A stretch of DNA of 6,865 nucleotides, from positions 1 to 6,865 of the forward strand of contig CAKTTL010000128.1 in the NCBI GenBank assembly GCA_934615235.1, read 5' to 3'. Below the pieces are notes generated by a model. It was not told the DNA's origin. It saw only the letters and a program-made list of their open reading frames with translations, and searched no databases. This DNA comes from an uncultured Clostridia bacterium (GTDB lineage: Bacteria > Bacillota > Clostridia > Christensenellales > Aristaeellaceae). Each line of letters begins with the position of its first letter. Position 1 is the first letter of the stretch. Positions 1 through 6,835 of the stretch are shown here, one piece after another. The translations under genes and the position numbers were made by a program.

Positions 1-451
1 CCTCTGTGAAGCTCATATACGGCTCGCCGATGGTTTCCGCGTCCAGATAAATCATCTGAAACGGCTGAAACTGCAAAGAGCCTATTTTGAATATCGCCAC
101 ATTCATAATATGACGAAACCATATCACGTCCTCTTTTGAGATCCCTGCTTTGTTCGTTCTCCGGCAGTACAGAGCCGCGCGCAAAGACACATCTCTGAAT
201 GTATCAAAAATAACGTGGTCAGAGATTCCTCTGCCCTTATATTCATCATATTTACGAATCAGAAGATATGTAATAACAGCCAATCGGGTAAGCGGCATAC
301 GTCTGCACAAAGGAAAATCAAAGTTATCTGCCTGATATGCAGTTTTTGCAAGCTCATCAATGAGCTTTTCATCCCTTCTGATTTTCCGCAGAACCTCTTG
401 TTCAACCGCGTCGATGTAATGCAGCTCCGAGAAAATTCGTTCTAATGTCGT
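1..451 (-). CDS. Probable acyltransferase with GNAT-like C-terminal domain, partial (3' end off window)
   Basis: A frame runs without a stop from just after a TGA near position 495 to the left edge. From the chosen start it gives 150 residues. Residues 53-64 (PLTRLAVITYLL), 81-88 (IFDTFRDV) and 119-131 (AIFKIGSLQFQPF) resemble the pattern '..YDTM.DI...F.LGRLQF' that I associate with clostridial proteins annotated as acyltransferase domain-containing (NAT_N plus GNAT_C architecture). This is from memory, not from a search. Such proteins are usually near 300 residues, so about half is missing. Start choice: AGGAGG at 460-465 is followed after 8 bases by an in-frame ACG at 449-451; no in-frame ATG, GTG or TTG is suitably placed. 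The next start-like codon is CTG at 422-424. Five AGA, one AGG, three ATA, one TTA and one TCA codons set it apart from its GC-rich neighbours. The acyl donor and substrate are unknown. The gene may be intact with a rare start, or decayed. Confidence 0.6.
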
Positions 452-459
452 ACAGTAGA

Positions 460-465
460 CCTCCT
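460..465 (-). promoter_or_regulatory. Shine-Dalgarno site for the partial acyltransferase
   Basis: The minus strand reads AGGAGG, a perfect anti-16S match. Eight bases separate it from ACG (449-451), the in-frame codon that would be expected to be ATG. The site is strong enough that translation very probably begins about here, which makes the missing standard start codon notable. Confidence 0.7.
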
Positions 466-508
466 GTAAAACACAGTTTTTGCCTTCTCGCCTTCAACCC
501 GCCTCTTT

Positions 509-1207
509 TTATTCTCCGTTATAAATCAACGTGATTTCATCCTTCGGCGCTTCCGCTGCCTGCGGGAAGCAGACACGAATCGAATCAAGCCCGTCGCCCT
601 GCGGCGAAACCGCCTGGAAAATCAGCGTCACGCCGTTTTCATCCTTTTCTTCCGCAACGCAGACATATTGCCGCTCCGGCGCGTTTGCCGTCACGGCGGT
701 CAGTTCCGACGTTTTTTCCAGCGCGGCGGCCGCTTCCGGCTCCGTCGTCCGGGCCTGCGCCGTCTCTCCGCCCGCCTGTTCAAACACGCCCGCCAGAACG
801 ATCAGCGACGTTTTTTCCGTCACGCCGTCCATCAGCAGGATGCTGCCCGTTTCGGCGTTATACGCCGTATAAGTCGAACCTTCAAAAAGGAAATCGCCCG
901 GCTTGAAGCCGCAGTTCGTCAGCGCCGCGTCGAGCCGCCACGCGGCCTGCGCGCGCGCGCTTTCCGAATCAAAAACGTACAGGAACGCCTCGCCGCGCAG
1001 CACGCCGTACGCGTCCACGTAGCCCTGCGATACGCCCTGTACGCCCATCGTCTTGTCGATGTTCGGGATTTTCACGGTAGTCTGCTTCTCCGTGCTCTCG
1101 TCGTCGCGCACCACGTTTACGATCAGATCCTCCAGCGGCTGCGCATACGCGCACGCCGCCGTCAACGCCAGACACGCGCCAAGCAGAACAGCCAGCATTT
1201 TTTTCAT
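509..1207 (-). CDS. Exported protein of unknown function
   Basis: A 232-residue protein with a classical signal peptide: basic MKK, hydrophobic core LAVLLGACLALTAAC, and an Ala-X-Ala cleavage site (AYA, 20-22) before Gln23. The Cys at 19 follows Thr-Ala-Ala, a poor lipobox, so signal peptidase I release is more likely than lipidation. The mature part seems to have two lobes. Residues about 25-145 include YVDAYGVLRGEAFLYVFDSE (63-82) and a Gly-rich segment. An Ala/Thr/Glu-rich linker (about 146-176) leads to a C-terminal lobe (179-232) rich in beta-prone stretches. I recognise no family and see no catalytic motif. An upstream in-frame ATG at 1231 would add eight residues, but the start at 1207 has its own Shine-Dalgarno site and gives a proper signal peptide. 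It lies 109 bases after the SNF2 stop and 57 bases before the acyltransferase start, on the same strand. Confidence 0.88.
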   Translation of the reverse strand: MKKMLAVLLGACLALTAACAYAQPLEDLIVNVVRDDESTEKQTTVKIPNIDKTMGVQGVSQGYVDAYGVLRGEAFLYVFDSESARAQAAWRLDAALTNCGFKPGDFLFEGSTYTAYNAETGSILLMDGVTEKTSLIVLAGVFEQAGGETAQARTTEPEAAAALEKTSELTAVTANAPERQYVCVAEEKDENGVTLIFQAVSPQGDGLDSIRVCFPQAAEAPKDEITLIYNGE

Positions 1208-1214
1208 ATTGCCA

Positions 1215-1220
1215 CTCCCT
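1215..1220 (-). promoter_or_regulatory. Shine-Dalgarno site of the exported protein
   Basis: The minus strand reads AGGGAG, seven bases before ATG at 1205-1207. It fixes the start at the MKKMLAVLL methionine rather than at the upstream ATG at 1229-1231. Confidence 0.7.
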
Positions 1221-1251
1221 TCGGGAAACAAAATTCTCTTTTCCCATATAA

Positions 1252-1277
1252 CGGAAAAAAAGCGCTTTTGCTTCCCG
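1252..1277 (-). terminator. Candidate weak intrinsic terminator after the SNF2 gene
   Basis: On the minus strand AAGC (1273-1270) pairs with GCTT (1263-1260) across a six-base loop AAAAGC. Two G-U pairs can extend the stem, and the run of seven T at 1261-1255 overlaps its 3' side. CGG (1277-1275) can also pair with CCG (1254-1252). The position, 40-65 bases past the SNF2 stop, suits a terminator. The stem is short, so read-through into the exported-protein gene is plausible. Confidence 0.35.
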
Positions 1278-1316
1278 TTTGCGGCAAAGAAAAAAGTTTT
1301 ACATTCTTATTTCCGG

Positions 1317-4226
1317 TTATTCCTGCGCGAACAGGCCGAGGATTTCTTCCTCCGTCATCTCTGCCGGAATCTGCTCGCCCGCGGTTACCACCGCGTCGAA
1401 CAGCGCGCGCTTGCGCTCGGAAAGGCGCGCCACCTGCTCTTCGATCGTACCGCGCGTGATGAGGCGAATCACCTGCACCGTATGCTGCTGGCCGATGCGG
1501 TGCGCGCGGTCGGTCGCCTGATCCTCGGCGGCCGGGTTCCACCACGGGTCGTAATGAATGACCGTATCCGCGCCGGTCAGGTTCAGGCCCGCGCCGCCCG
1601 CCTTGAGCGAAATGAGGAAGACGCTGCCCTCGCCCGCGTTGAAGCGGTTGACCAGTTCAAGCCGCTGTCCGACGGGCGTTTTGCCGTCGAGGTACATCGT
1701 CGAAATGCCTTCGCGCTCGATGTTGCGCTTGAGAATCGCCAGCATCGAGGTAAACTGCGAGAACAGCAGCACGCGCCGTCCGCTGGAAAGCGCGTTGCCG
1801 AGGATTTCCACCAGCGCGTCCATCTTGCCGCTGGAACCGGCGTAGCCGTTCATCACCAGCGACGGGTGGCAGCAGATCTGCCGCAGCTGGGTCAGCGCGC
1901 TGAGCACCTCCATACGGCCGCGCCCCATGCCCTTTTCGTCCAGCACGCGCTCGACGCGCTGGCGCAGCTGCATGGCCGCGGCCATGTAAACGTTCTTCTG
2001 CTCCGGCGGCATGTCGCACAGCACGCGGCTTTCGATCTTCTCCGGCAGTTCCGGCAGCACGTCGCTCTTGAGACGGCGCAGCAGGAACGGGCGGATTCTC
2101 CGGCGCAGCACGTCCGCGCCGCTGCCGTCGCCGTGACGGCGCATGAACTGCGAGAGCGTCATCAGGTAGCCCGGCAGAACGAAGTTGAAAATCGACCACA
2201 GTTCGCCCGGGCTGTTCTCCATGGGCGTACCGGTCAGCGCGACGCGCGTTTCCGCCGTCAGCCGGTCCGCCGCGACGGCGGAAAGGGACTGCGGGTTCTT
2301 GATATGCTGCGCCTCGTCCAGCACCGCCATGCGGAACGGATACTCGGCGATCTGATCGATATCGCGGCGCAGAAGCGGGTAGGACGTAATGACCACGTCC
2401 ATATCGCCTTCCTGCTGAATTTCGGCCCAGCGCAGGAAGCGCACGCGCTGTCCGCCCTCGATGACCGTGCATTTCAGCTCCGGCGCAAAGCGCGTCAGTT
2501 CCGCCTGCCAGTTATAGACCAGCGAGGTCGGCGCGACGACGATCGAGGTCTTCTGCCCCAGCTTCTCCTTCGCCCATACGAGCGTGGCGATCACCTGCAG
2601 GGTTTTACCAAGGCCCATGTCGTCCGCCAGCACGCCGCCCATTTTCAATTTCAGCAGCGATTGCAGCCATTCGAAGCCGCGCAGCTGATACGGCCGCAGG
2701 ATCTTCGCCAGGCTTTCGGGGCACGCGTCTCCCTGCGCGCCCAGCGCGCCCGCAGCTTCCTTCACGGACTCGTCCACCGCGATGGGCAGTCCCGTCATCT
2801 GCAGGAGGCTGACCAGATACGCCGAACGATACGCGCGCAGCGTGATAATCGAGGTTTCGGCCGGCTGTTCGGGCGCGTTCTCGCGCATGTCGTTTTCGCC
2901 CGCGTCGCCGATCATTTCGGAAATTTCCTGCCATTCGGCCATACCGGACAGGTCGAGGAAATCGCCGTTTTTGAGACGGAAATAATGCTTTTTGTCGCGC
3001 AGAGCGCGCATCAGCTCCGTCAGATCGTCCAACGGCATGTCGCCGTCCATCATCGTCAGTTCCAGCACGCCGCCGGACATCCGCATCTGCCCCGTCAGCT
3101 GCGGCCTGCGCGGCTTGAGCTTGCGGAAATCCTCCGAGGCGAACACCTCGCACGTCTGCTGCAGCTGCGTCACGCCTTCCAGCACGAAGTTGAGCACGCG
3201 CCGCTTTTCGCTCAGGTGAATATGGTCGCGCTCGACATGGAAGCCCGCGTGCGCGAGCGTATCGAGCACCTTCCATTCGCTCACCGCATCGCGCACAAGA
3301 AGCGTCCCGTCGGCGTATTCCTGTTCTTCCGCCGGCGCGAAGGGGTTGATGACCTTATCGCCGTAACAGAACTCCACGCGGGCGATTACGTCCTGCCCGT
3401 CGCGGTCGATATACGCGCGCGCCTTGAACGGTTCGCGGCGGATGCGCGCGGAAAGCGTATCGTCCAGCGAAACCATGCAGTCCCGTTCCAGATGCGGCAG
3501 CACCTCGCTGACCACGCGCTGCGTTTCCGCGGCGGAAAAATGCGCCGTGCCGCACCCGCCCGGAACCAGCTGCAGCAGCGCGCGCACCGCGCGCCGCTGG
3601 CTCTGCGAGAATTGAACGATATGGCCGTCCACGCGCGCGAATTCATAATCCGGCAGCACCGGCTGGATGCCGCGCGGCATTTCCACCCCCAGCGCGATGG
3701 CCGCGCCCTCGGCCCGCAGCGTGCAGGTAATGGGCAGCTTCATGCGCGCGACAGGCTCCTGGTTTTCCATTTCGCCCATCACGGCCAGGCGGAAGGGGCG
3801 CGCCATCAAAAGGCGCAGCAGACGGCGCGACGCAGCCTCGCCAAGCCCCAGGAATTTGCCCGTTCGGGCCGGCTGCGCGATCACCTTGCCGTTATCGTCC
3901 GTCACCGGCTCCTGCGGAGGGCACGCCTCCTGCAAAATTTCGAGGATCTGCCGGTCGGCCCCCTCGAAGCACATCGACTCCGGATCGAACGCGAAGCCCT
4001 TGCCGAAGGCGACGCTTTCTTTATTTTCCATCGCCCGAAGGAACGAGCCGATCGAGCGCACGACATACAGCCGCTCCAGGCCCACGCGCAGCGCCACATG
4101 CAGCGCGGCGCGGTCGCCCGGCTCGGGCATATGCAGATTCACTTCCATACGGACGGCCGTCTCCTGGCGGAGCGGCGGCTCGAACGCGTCCAGAAACGCG
4201 TCTACGGACAGATGTCCTGATTGCAT
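1317..4226 (-). CDS. SNF2-family DNA-dependent ATPase (DEAD/DEAH helicase superfamily 2)
   Basis: A complete 969-residue Swi2/Snf2-type protein. These ATPases translocate on duplex DNA without classical unwinding; bacterial members are thought to remodel protein-DNA or polymerase complexes. About residues 1-500 match the N-terminal region of Firmicute proteins (SNF2-associated type), including RVGLERLYVVRSIGSFL (47-63). The motor follows: LRPYQLRGFEWL (510-521), Walker A DDMGLGKT (535-542), motif Ia VVAPTSLVYNW (563-573), Walker B DEAQ (637-640), motif III LTGTPMEN (664-671), motif IV VLLFSQFTSML (819-829), motif V SLKAGGAGLNLTGAD (873-887) and motif VI DQATDRAHRIGQ (903-914). All key residues are present, so it should be an active ATPase. 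I see no zinc-binding SWIM Cys/His cluster at the N-terminus, where many clostridial relatives carry one. The start ATG at 4224-4226 has only a weak AGG (4238-4240) upstream. The upstream frame stays open to TGA at 4320-4322 without another ATG. It is close in layout to B. subtilis YwqA. Confidence 0.95.
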   Translation of the reverse strand: MQSGHLSVDAFLDAFEPPLRQETAVRMEVNLHMPEPGDRAALHVALRVGLERLYVVRSIGSFLRAMENKESVAFGKGFAFDPESMCFEGADRQILEILQEACPPQEPVTDDNGKVIAQPARTGKFLGLGEAASRRLLRLLMARPFRLAVMGEMENQEPVARMKLPITCTLRAEGAAIALGVEMPRGIQPVLPDYEFARVDGHIVQFSQSQRRAVRALLQLVPGGCGTAHFSAAETQRVVSEVLPHLERDCMVSLDDTLSARIRREPFKARAYIDRDGQDVIARVEFCYGDKVINPFAPAEEQEYADGTLLVRDAVSEWKVLDTLAHAGFHVERDHIHLSEKRRVLNFVLEGVTQLQQTCEVFASEDFRKLKPRRPQLTGQMRMSGGVLELTMMDGDMPLDDLTELMRALRDKKHYFRLKNGDFLDLSGMAEWQEISEMIGDAGENDMRENAPEQPAETSIITLRAYRSAYLVSLLQMTGLPIAVDESVKEAAGALGAQGDACPESLAKILRPYQLRGFEWLQSLLKLKMGGVLADDMGLGKTLQVIATLVWAKEKLGQKTSIVVAPTSLVYNWQAELTRFAPELKCTVIEGGQRVRFLRWAEIQQEGDMDVVITSYPLLRRDIDQIAEYPFRMAVLDEAQHIKNPQSLSAVAADRLTAETRVALTGTPMENSPGELWSIFNFVLPGYLMTLSQFMRRHGDGSGADVLRRRIRPFLLRRLKSDVLPELPEKIESRVLCDMPPEQKNVYMAAAMQLRQRVERVLDEKGMGRGRMEVLSALTQLRQICCHPSLVMNGYAGSSGKMDALVEILGNALSSGRRVLLFSQFTSMLAILKRNIEREGISTMYLDGKTPVGQRLELVNRFNAGEGSVFLISLKAGGAGLNLTGADTVIHYDPWWNPAAEDQATDRAHRIGQQHTVQVIRLITRGTIEEQVARLSERKRALFDAVVTAGEQIPAEMTEEEILGLFAQE

Positions 4227-4357
4227 CGTGACAAAAACCTCGTCAGAAAGAATACTCTCCGCAAAAAAGCGTAGAACTTTATTGATTCGCTCTTTTTTTC
4301 CGGAATCCTTCCCGTTTTTTCAGGAAAGAATAGCGGAAAGCGACGTTTCTACATTTT

Positions 4358-4370
4358 GGCGCTTTGCGCC
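4358..4370 (+). other. Small GC hairpin in the nucleotidyltransferase leader
   Basis: GGCGC, TTT, GCGCC form a perfect five-base-pair stem with a three-base loop, ending ten bases before the Shine-Dalgarno site. It could shape the 5' leader or be chance in GC-rich sequence. There is no T-tract after it, so a terminator is unlikely. Confidence 0.3.
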
Positions 4371-4380
4371 GCTATTTATT

Positions 4381-4386
4381 GGGAGG
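4381..4386 (+). promoter_or_regulatory. Shine-Dalgarno site of the nucleotidyltransferase
   Basis: GGGAGG lies seven bases before ATG at 4394-4396. It places the start at MSLQAIIMAGG, the usual beginning of this fold, and rules out the upstream in-frame ATG at 4364, which would add ten residues with no family similarity and would lie ahead of the ribosome site. Confidence 0.85.
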
Positions 4387-4393
4387 AATCCGA

Positions 4394-6754
4394 ATGTCCC
4401 TTCAGGCGATCATCATGGCGGGCGGCGAGGGAACGCGCCTGCGCCCGCTGACATGCGACACGCCCAAGCCCATGGTACCCATTCTCGGAAAGCCCGTGCT
4501 TTCCTATTCGCTGCAGCTGCTGCGCCGTCACAAACTGACGGAGGTAGGCGTATCGCTTCTGTATCTGCCCGAGCGCGTCACCCGCGCGTTCGGCTCGGGC
4601 GAAAAGGACGGCGTGCGCCTGCATTACTCGCGCGAGAAGGATCCCGTCGGCACGGCGGGCAGCGTCAAGCTCGTCGCCCAGGGGCGCCTGCGCCCCGAAA
4701 AACCGTTCGTCGTTCTCTCCGGCGACGGTCTGACCGACTGCGACCTGACCGCCGCGCTTCGTTTTCACGCGCAAAAGCGCGCGCTGGCCACGCTCGTGCT
4801 CGCCCGCGTGCGCGAACCGCTCGCCTACGGCGTGGTCGTCACGGACGAAAACGGCCGCGTGACGCGCTTTGTCGAAAAGCCCGGCTGGGGCGAAGTGTAC
4901 TCCGATACGGTCAACACCGGTATTTACGTCCTTTCGCCCGAAGCGCTCGACCGCATTCCCGACGGCCCGTGCGATTTCGGGCAGCAGCTTTTTCCGCGGC
5001 TGGTGCGGGAGGGCGAACCGGTTTACGGCTTCGTCACGGACGCATACTGGTGCGATATCGGCGATGAAAGCGCCTACGTCCGCGCGCAGGCCGATTTTCT
5101 CGACGGCCGCGTGCGGCTCGACGCAGGCACGCGCATCGCCGAAACGGCGCAAATCGCCCCGTCCGCGCGGCTGGAAGGAAACGTGTACGTCGGCGCGGGC
5201 GCGGTAATCGGCGAAAACGCGCTGCTCTGCGAGGGCGCGGTAATCGGCCCGGGCGTGCGGGTCGGCGCGCACGCCCGTATTTCCCGTTCCGTGCTGTGGG
5301 AGGATGCTCGCGCAGGCGAATGGGCGCGCATCTCCGGCGCGGTGCTGTGCCGCGGCGCGCAGGCGGGCGCAGGCGCAGAACTTTATGAGGACAGCGCGCT
5401 GGGCGACGGAGCGGTGCTCGGCGCGCGCGCCGTACTTGCATCCGGCGCAAAGGTCTGGCCCGGCAAGCGAATCGACCCCTGCGTGCGCGTGCGCGGCAAC
5501 CTCGTCTGGGGCGGCGCGGCGCGCCCGGAAATTCGCGCCGGACAAACCCGCTGCGCCCGCCCGGAAGACGCATGCATTCTCGCCGCGGCGTGGCGGCACG
5601 CGCTGGACGCGGAAACCCTCGCGCTCTGTCACGACGCAAGCGCGGACGGCGAGGCGCTCTGCGCGGCTGCGTACGGCGCGCTGCTCGCCTGCGGCGCGAA
5701 GACGATTCTGCTCGGCGCGGCTCCGCCGCCCGTTCTGCGCGCGGCGCAAACGCTTTGCCGTGCGGGCGCGGGCCTGCGCTTCCTGCGCGGCGGAAAGGCG
5801 CAGCTGACCGCGGACGGCGGCGTTCTTCCCGCCCGCAGCGTTGAACGCAAAGCCGAAGCGCTCTGCGCACGGCAGGACTACCCCGCCCCGTTCACCCGCG
5901 GCCGCGGCGAAACCGTGCGCCTTGCGGATGCGGAGTCGCTCTATATCGGCGCGATCACAGCGGATACGGCTCACAGGCCCGGAGAGTCCTCGCCCCGCGT
6001 GCGCGCCTTCGCAGCGGACGAGCGCGACGCCGCGCTGCTTCGTCGCGCACTGGACGCGGCCGGCTATGCCGCCGCCGTGGAGATTCTCCCGGAAAAATGC
6101 GATTCTCTCCCGCCGCTGGAGCCTTGGGAGACCGGCTTCCGCTTCGCCGCCGGGCTGGAGCGCGTCGAAATTTTCGATTGCCGCGGCATGCCCGACAGCG
6201 CGCGGCAGACGCTGCTCGCCTTCGCGGCGCTCCCGGCAGAGGAACACGCCTGGACCTGCCGCCTGGACGCGCCCGCCGCGCTGGACGAGCTGGCACGCAG
6301 CCGCGGCGCGGCGCTTTCCCGCGTCGGCGGCGACGACGCAGTCTGGGACGCCGCTCTGTGGCGCGCGGGAACGACGCAGTATCGCATGCAGCGCGACGGC
6401 GTTTATCGAATGCTGCGCCTTTGCGCGCGAATGGCGCGCGAGGGCACGACCCTGCGCGGCATGCTGCAGGCATTGCCCGCCGTCGAACAGCGCGCGGCGC
6501 ATATCGCCGTCCCGCTGCGCGAACGCGGTTCTCTATTGCGCATGCTCTATGAAGCTACGCCCGGCGCGGCGCTCGACGGCAGCCTTCGCCTGCCGCTGGA
6601 AAACGGCTGGGTCACCGTCTCCGGCGACAGCGGCGAACCCGACCTCGTCGTCTGCGGCGAGGCCTCGCGCAGCGAAACCGCCGAGGAACTCTGCGGCGCA
6701 ATCCTCAATAAACTCAAAACCCTTATGCCTCCCGCCCCATCCACCGCCCCGTAA
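4394..6754 (+). CDS. Sugar-1-phosphate nucleotidyltransferase with hexapeptide repeats and degenerate phosphomannomutase-like C-terminus
   Basis: A 786-residue three-part cytosolic protein. Part one (about 1-238) is a nucleotidyl transferase that joins a sugar 1-phosphate to an NTP, giving an NDP-sugar and pyrophosphate. It has MAGGEGTRLRPLT (8-20), TPKPMVPI (23-30), PVGTAGS (84-90), GDGLTD (110-115), EKP (161-163), NTGIYVL (174-180) and WCDIGDESAY (219-228). Its best relatives are annotated mannose-1-phosphate guanylyltransferase, but specificity cannot be read from the sequence. Part two (about 240-365) is a left-handed beta-helix of hexapeptide repeats (VYVGAGAVIGENA and similar). Part three (about 385-775) follows the order of a phosphomannomutase: a domain I-like stretch with GAKTILLGAAPPPVLRAA (434-451), and an end resembling the phosphate-binding domain, ENGWVTVSGDSGEPD (736-750). 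The catalytic Ser loop and the DxDxD metal site are not found. GDP-mannose or a related donor for cell-surface glycans is the likely product. The gene stands alone on the plus strand. Confidence 0.9.
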   Translation: MSLQAIIMAGGEGTRLRPLTCDTPKPMVPILGKPVLSYSLQLLRRHKLTEVGVSLLYLPERVTRAFGSGEKDGVRLHYSREKDPVGTAGSVKLVAQGRLRPEKPFVVLSGDGLTDCDLTAALRFHAQKRALATLVLARVREPLAYGVVVTDENGRVTRFVEKPGWGEVYSDTVNTGIYVLSPEALDRIPDGPCDFGQQLFPRLVREGEPVYGFVTDAYWCDIGDESAYVRAQADFLDGRVRLDAGTRIAETAQIAPSARLEGNVYVGAGAVIGENALLCEGAVIGPGVRVGAHARISRSVLWEDARAGEWARISGAVLCRGAQAGAGAELYEDSALGDGAVLGARAVLASGAKVWPGKRIDPCVRVRGNLVWGGAARPEIRAGQTRCARPEDACILAAAWRHALDAETLALCHDASADGEALCAAAYGALLACGAKTILLGAAPPPVLRAAQTLCRAGAGLRFLRGGKAQLTADGGVLPARSVERKAEALCARQDYPAPFTRGRGETVRLADAESLYIGAITADTAHRPGESSPRVRAFAADERDAALLRRALDAAGYAAAVEILPEKCDSLPPLEPWETGFRFAAGLERVEIFDCRGMPDSARQTLLAFAALPAEEHAWTCRLDAPAALDELARSRGAALSRVGGDDAVWDAALWRAGTTQYRMQRDGVYRMLRLCARMAREGTTLRGMLQALPAVEQRAAHIAVPLRERGSLLRMLYEATPGAALDGSLRLPLENGWVTVSGDSGEPDLVVCGEASRSETAEELCGAILNKLKTLMPPAPSTAP

Positions 6755-6758
6755 CAAA

Positions 6759-6789
6759 CGATCCGGCGCTCCCTCCGAGCGCCGGATCG
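6759..6789. terminator. Perfect 13-bp hairpin after the nucleotidyltransferase, possible terminator
   Basis: CGATCCGGCGCTC (6759-6771) is exactly complementary to the reverse of GAGCGCCGGATCG (6777-6789), with a five-base loop CCTCC. It starts five bases after the TAA stop, where a terminator would be expected. Neither side carries a T-tract, so it is not a canonical intrinsic terminator; it may instead act with Rho or protect the mRNA 3' end. Confidence 0.55.
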
Positions 6790-6835
6790 AACCCATATAC
6801 GCCATGCGGCTTTCTTCTTCGGGGAGCGCGAGGGG

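Larger units (their letters stand above)
4227..4393. other. Divergent intergenic region between the SNF2 and nucleotidyltransferase genes
   Basis: These 167 bp must hold the start signals of two divergent genes. The region is AT-rich compared with its flanks, with T-runs at 4293-4299 and 4315-4320. I looked for paired -35 and -10 boxes on both strands and found none convincing; a minus-strand TATTCT (4249-4254) lacks a matching -35. No operator-like dyad is evident apart from the small hairpin near the plus-strand start. Confidence 0.5.

Noticed and set aside
150..445. Two short plus-strand open frames (61 and 76 codons)
   Set aside because: They oppose the minus-strand acyltransferase frame, which has recognisable motifs and a perfect ribosome site; neither short frame has one of comparable quality.
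468..480. Small AAAAC-ACA-GTTTT hairpin between the exported-protein and acyltransferase genes
   Set aside because: The five-pair stem is almost all A-T with no T-tract after it; it is too weak to call a terminator.
1053..4220. A 1055-codon open frame on the plus strand, antisense to the SNF2 gene
   Set aside because: It is aligned codon-for-codon with the sense frame, so its stops could arise only from sense TTA, CTA or TCA codons, which GC-rich coding avoids. Its translation is rich in Arg, His and Gln with no domain, and it runs across the gap and into the next gene.
4249..4287. Promoter-like hexamers in the divergent region (TATTCT on minus, TTGATT on plus)
   Set aside because: Neither has a partner box at 16-18 bases spacing, so they do not form a supported promoter.
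4376..6502. A 708-codon open frame on the minus strand, antisense to the nucleotidyltransferase
   Set aside because: The same codon-aligned shadow effect; the sense strand carries clear family motifs and a ribosome site, the antisense product has neither.
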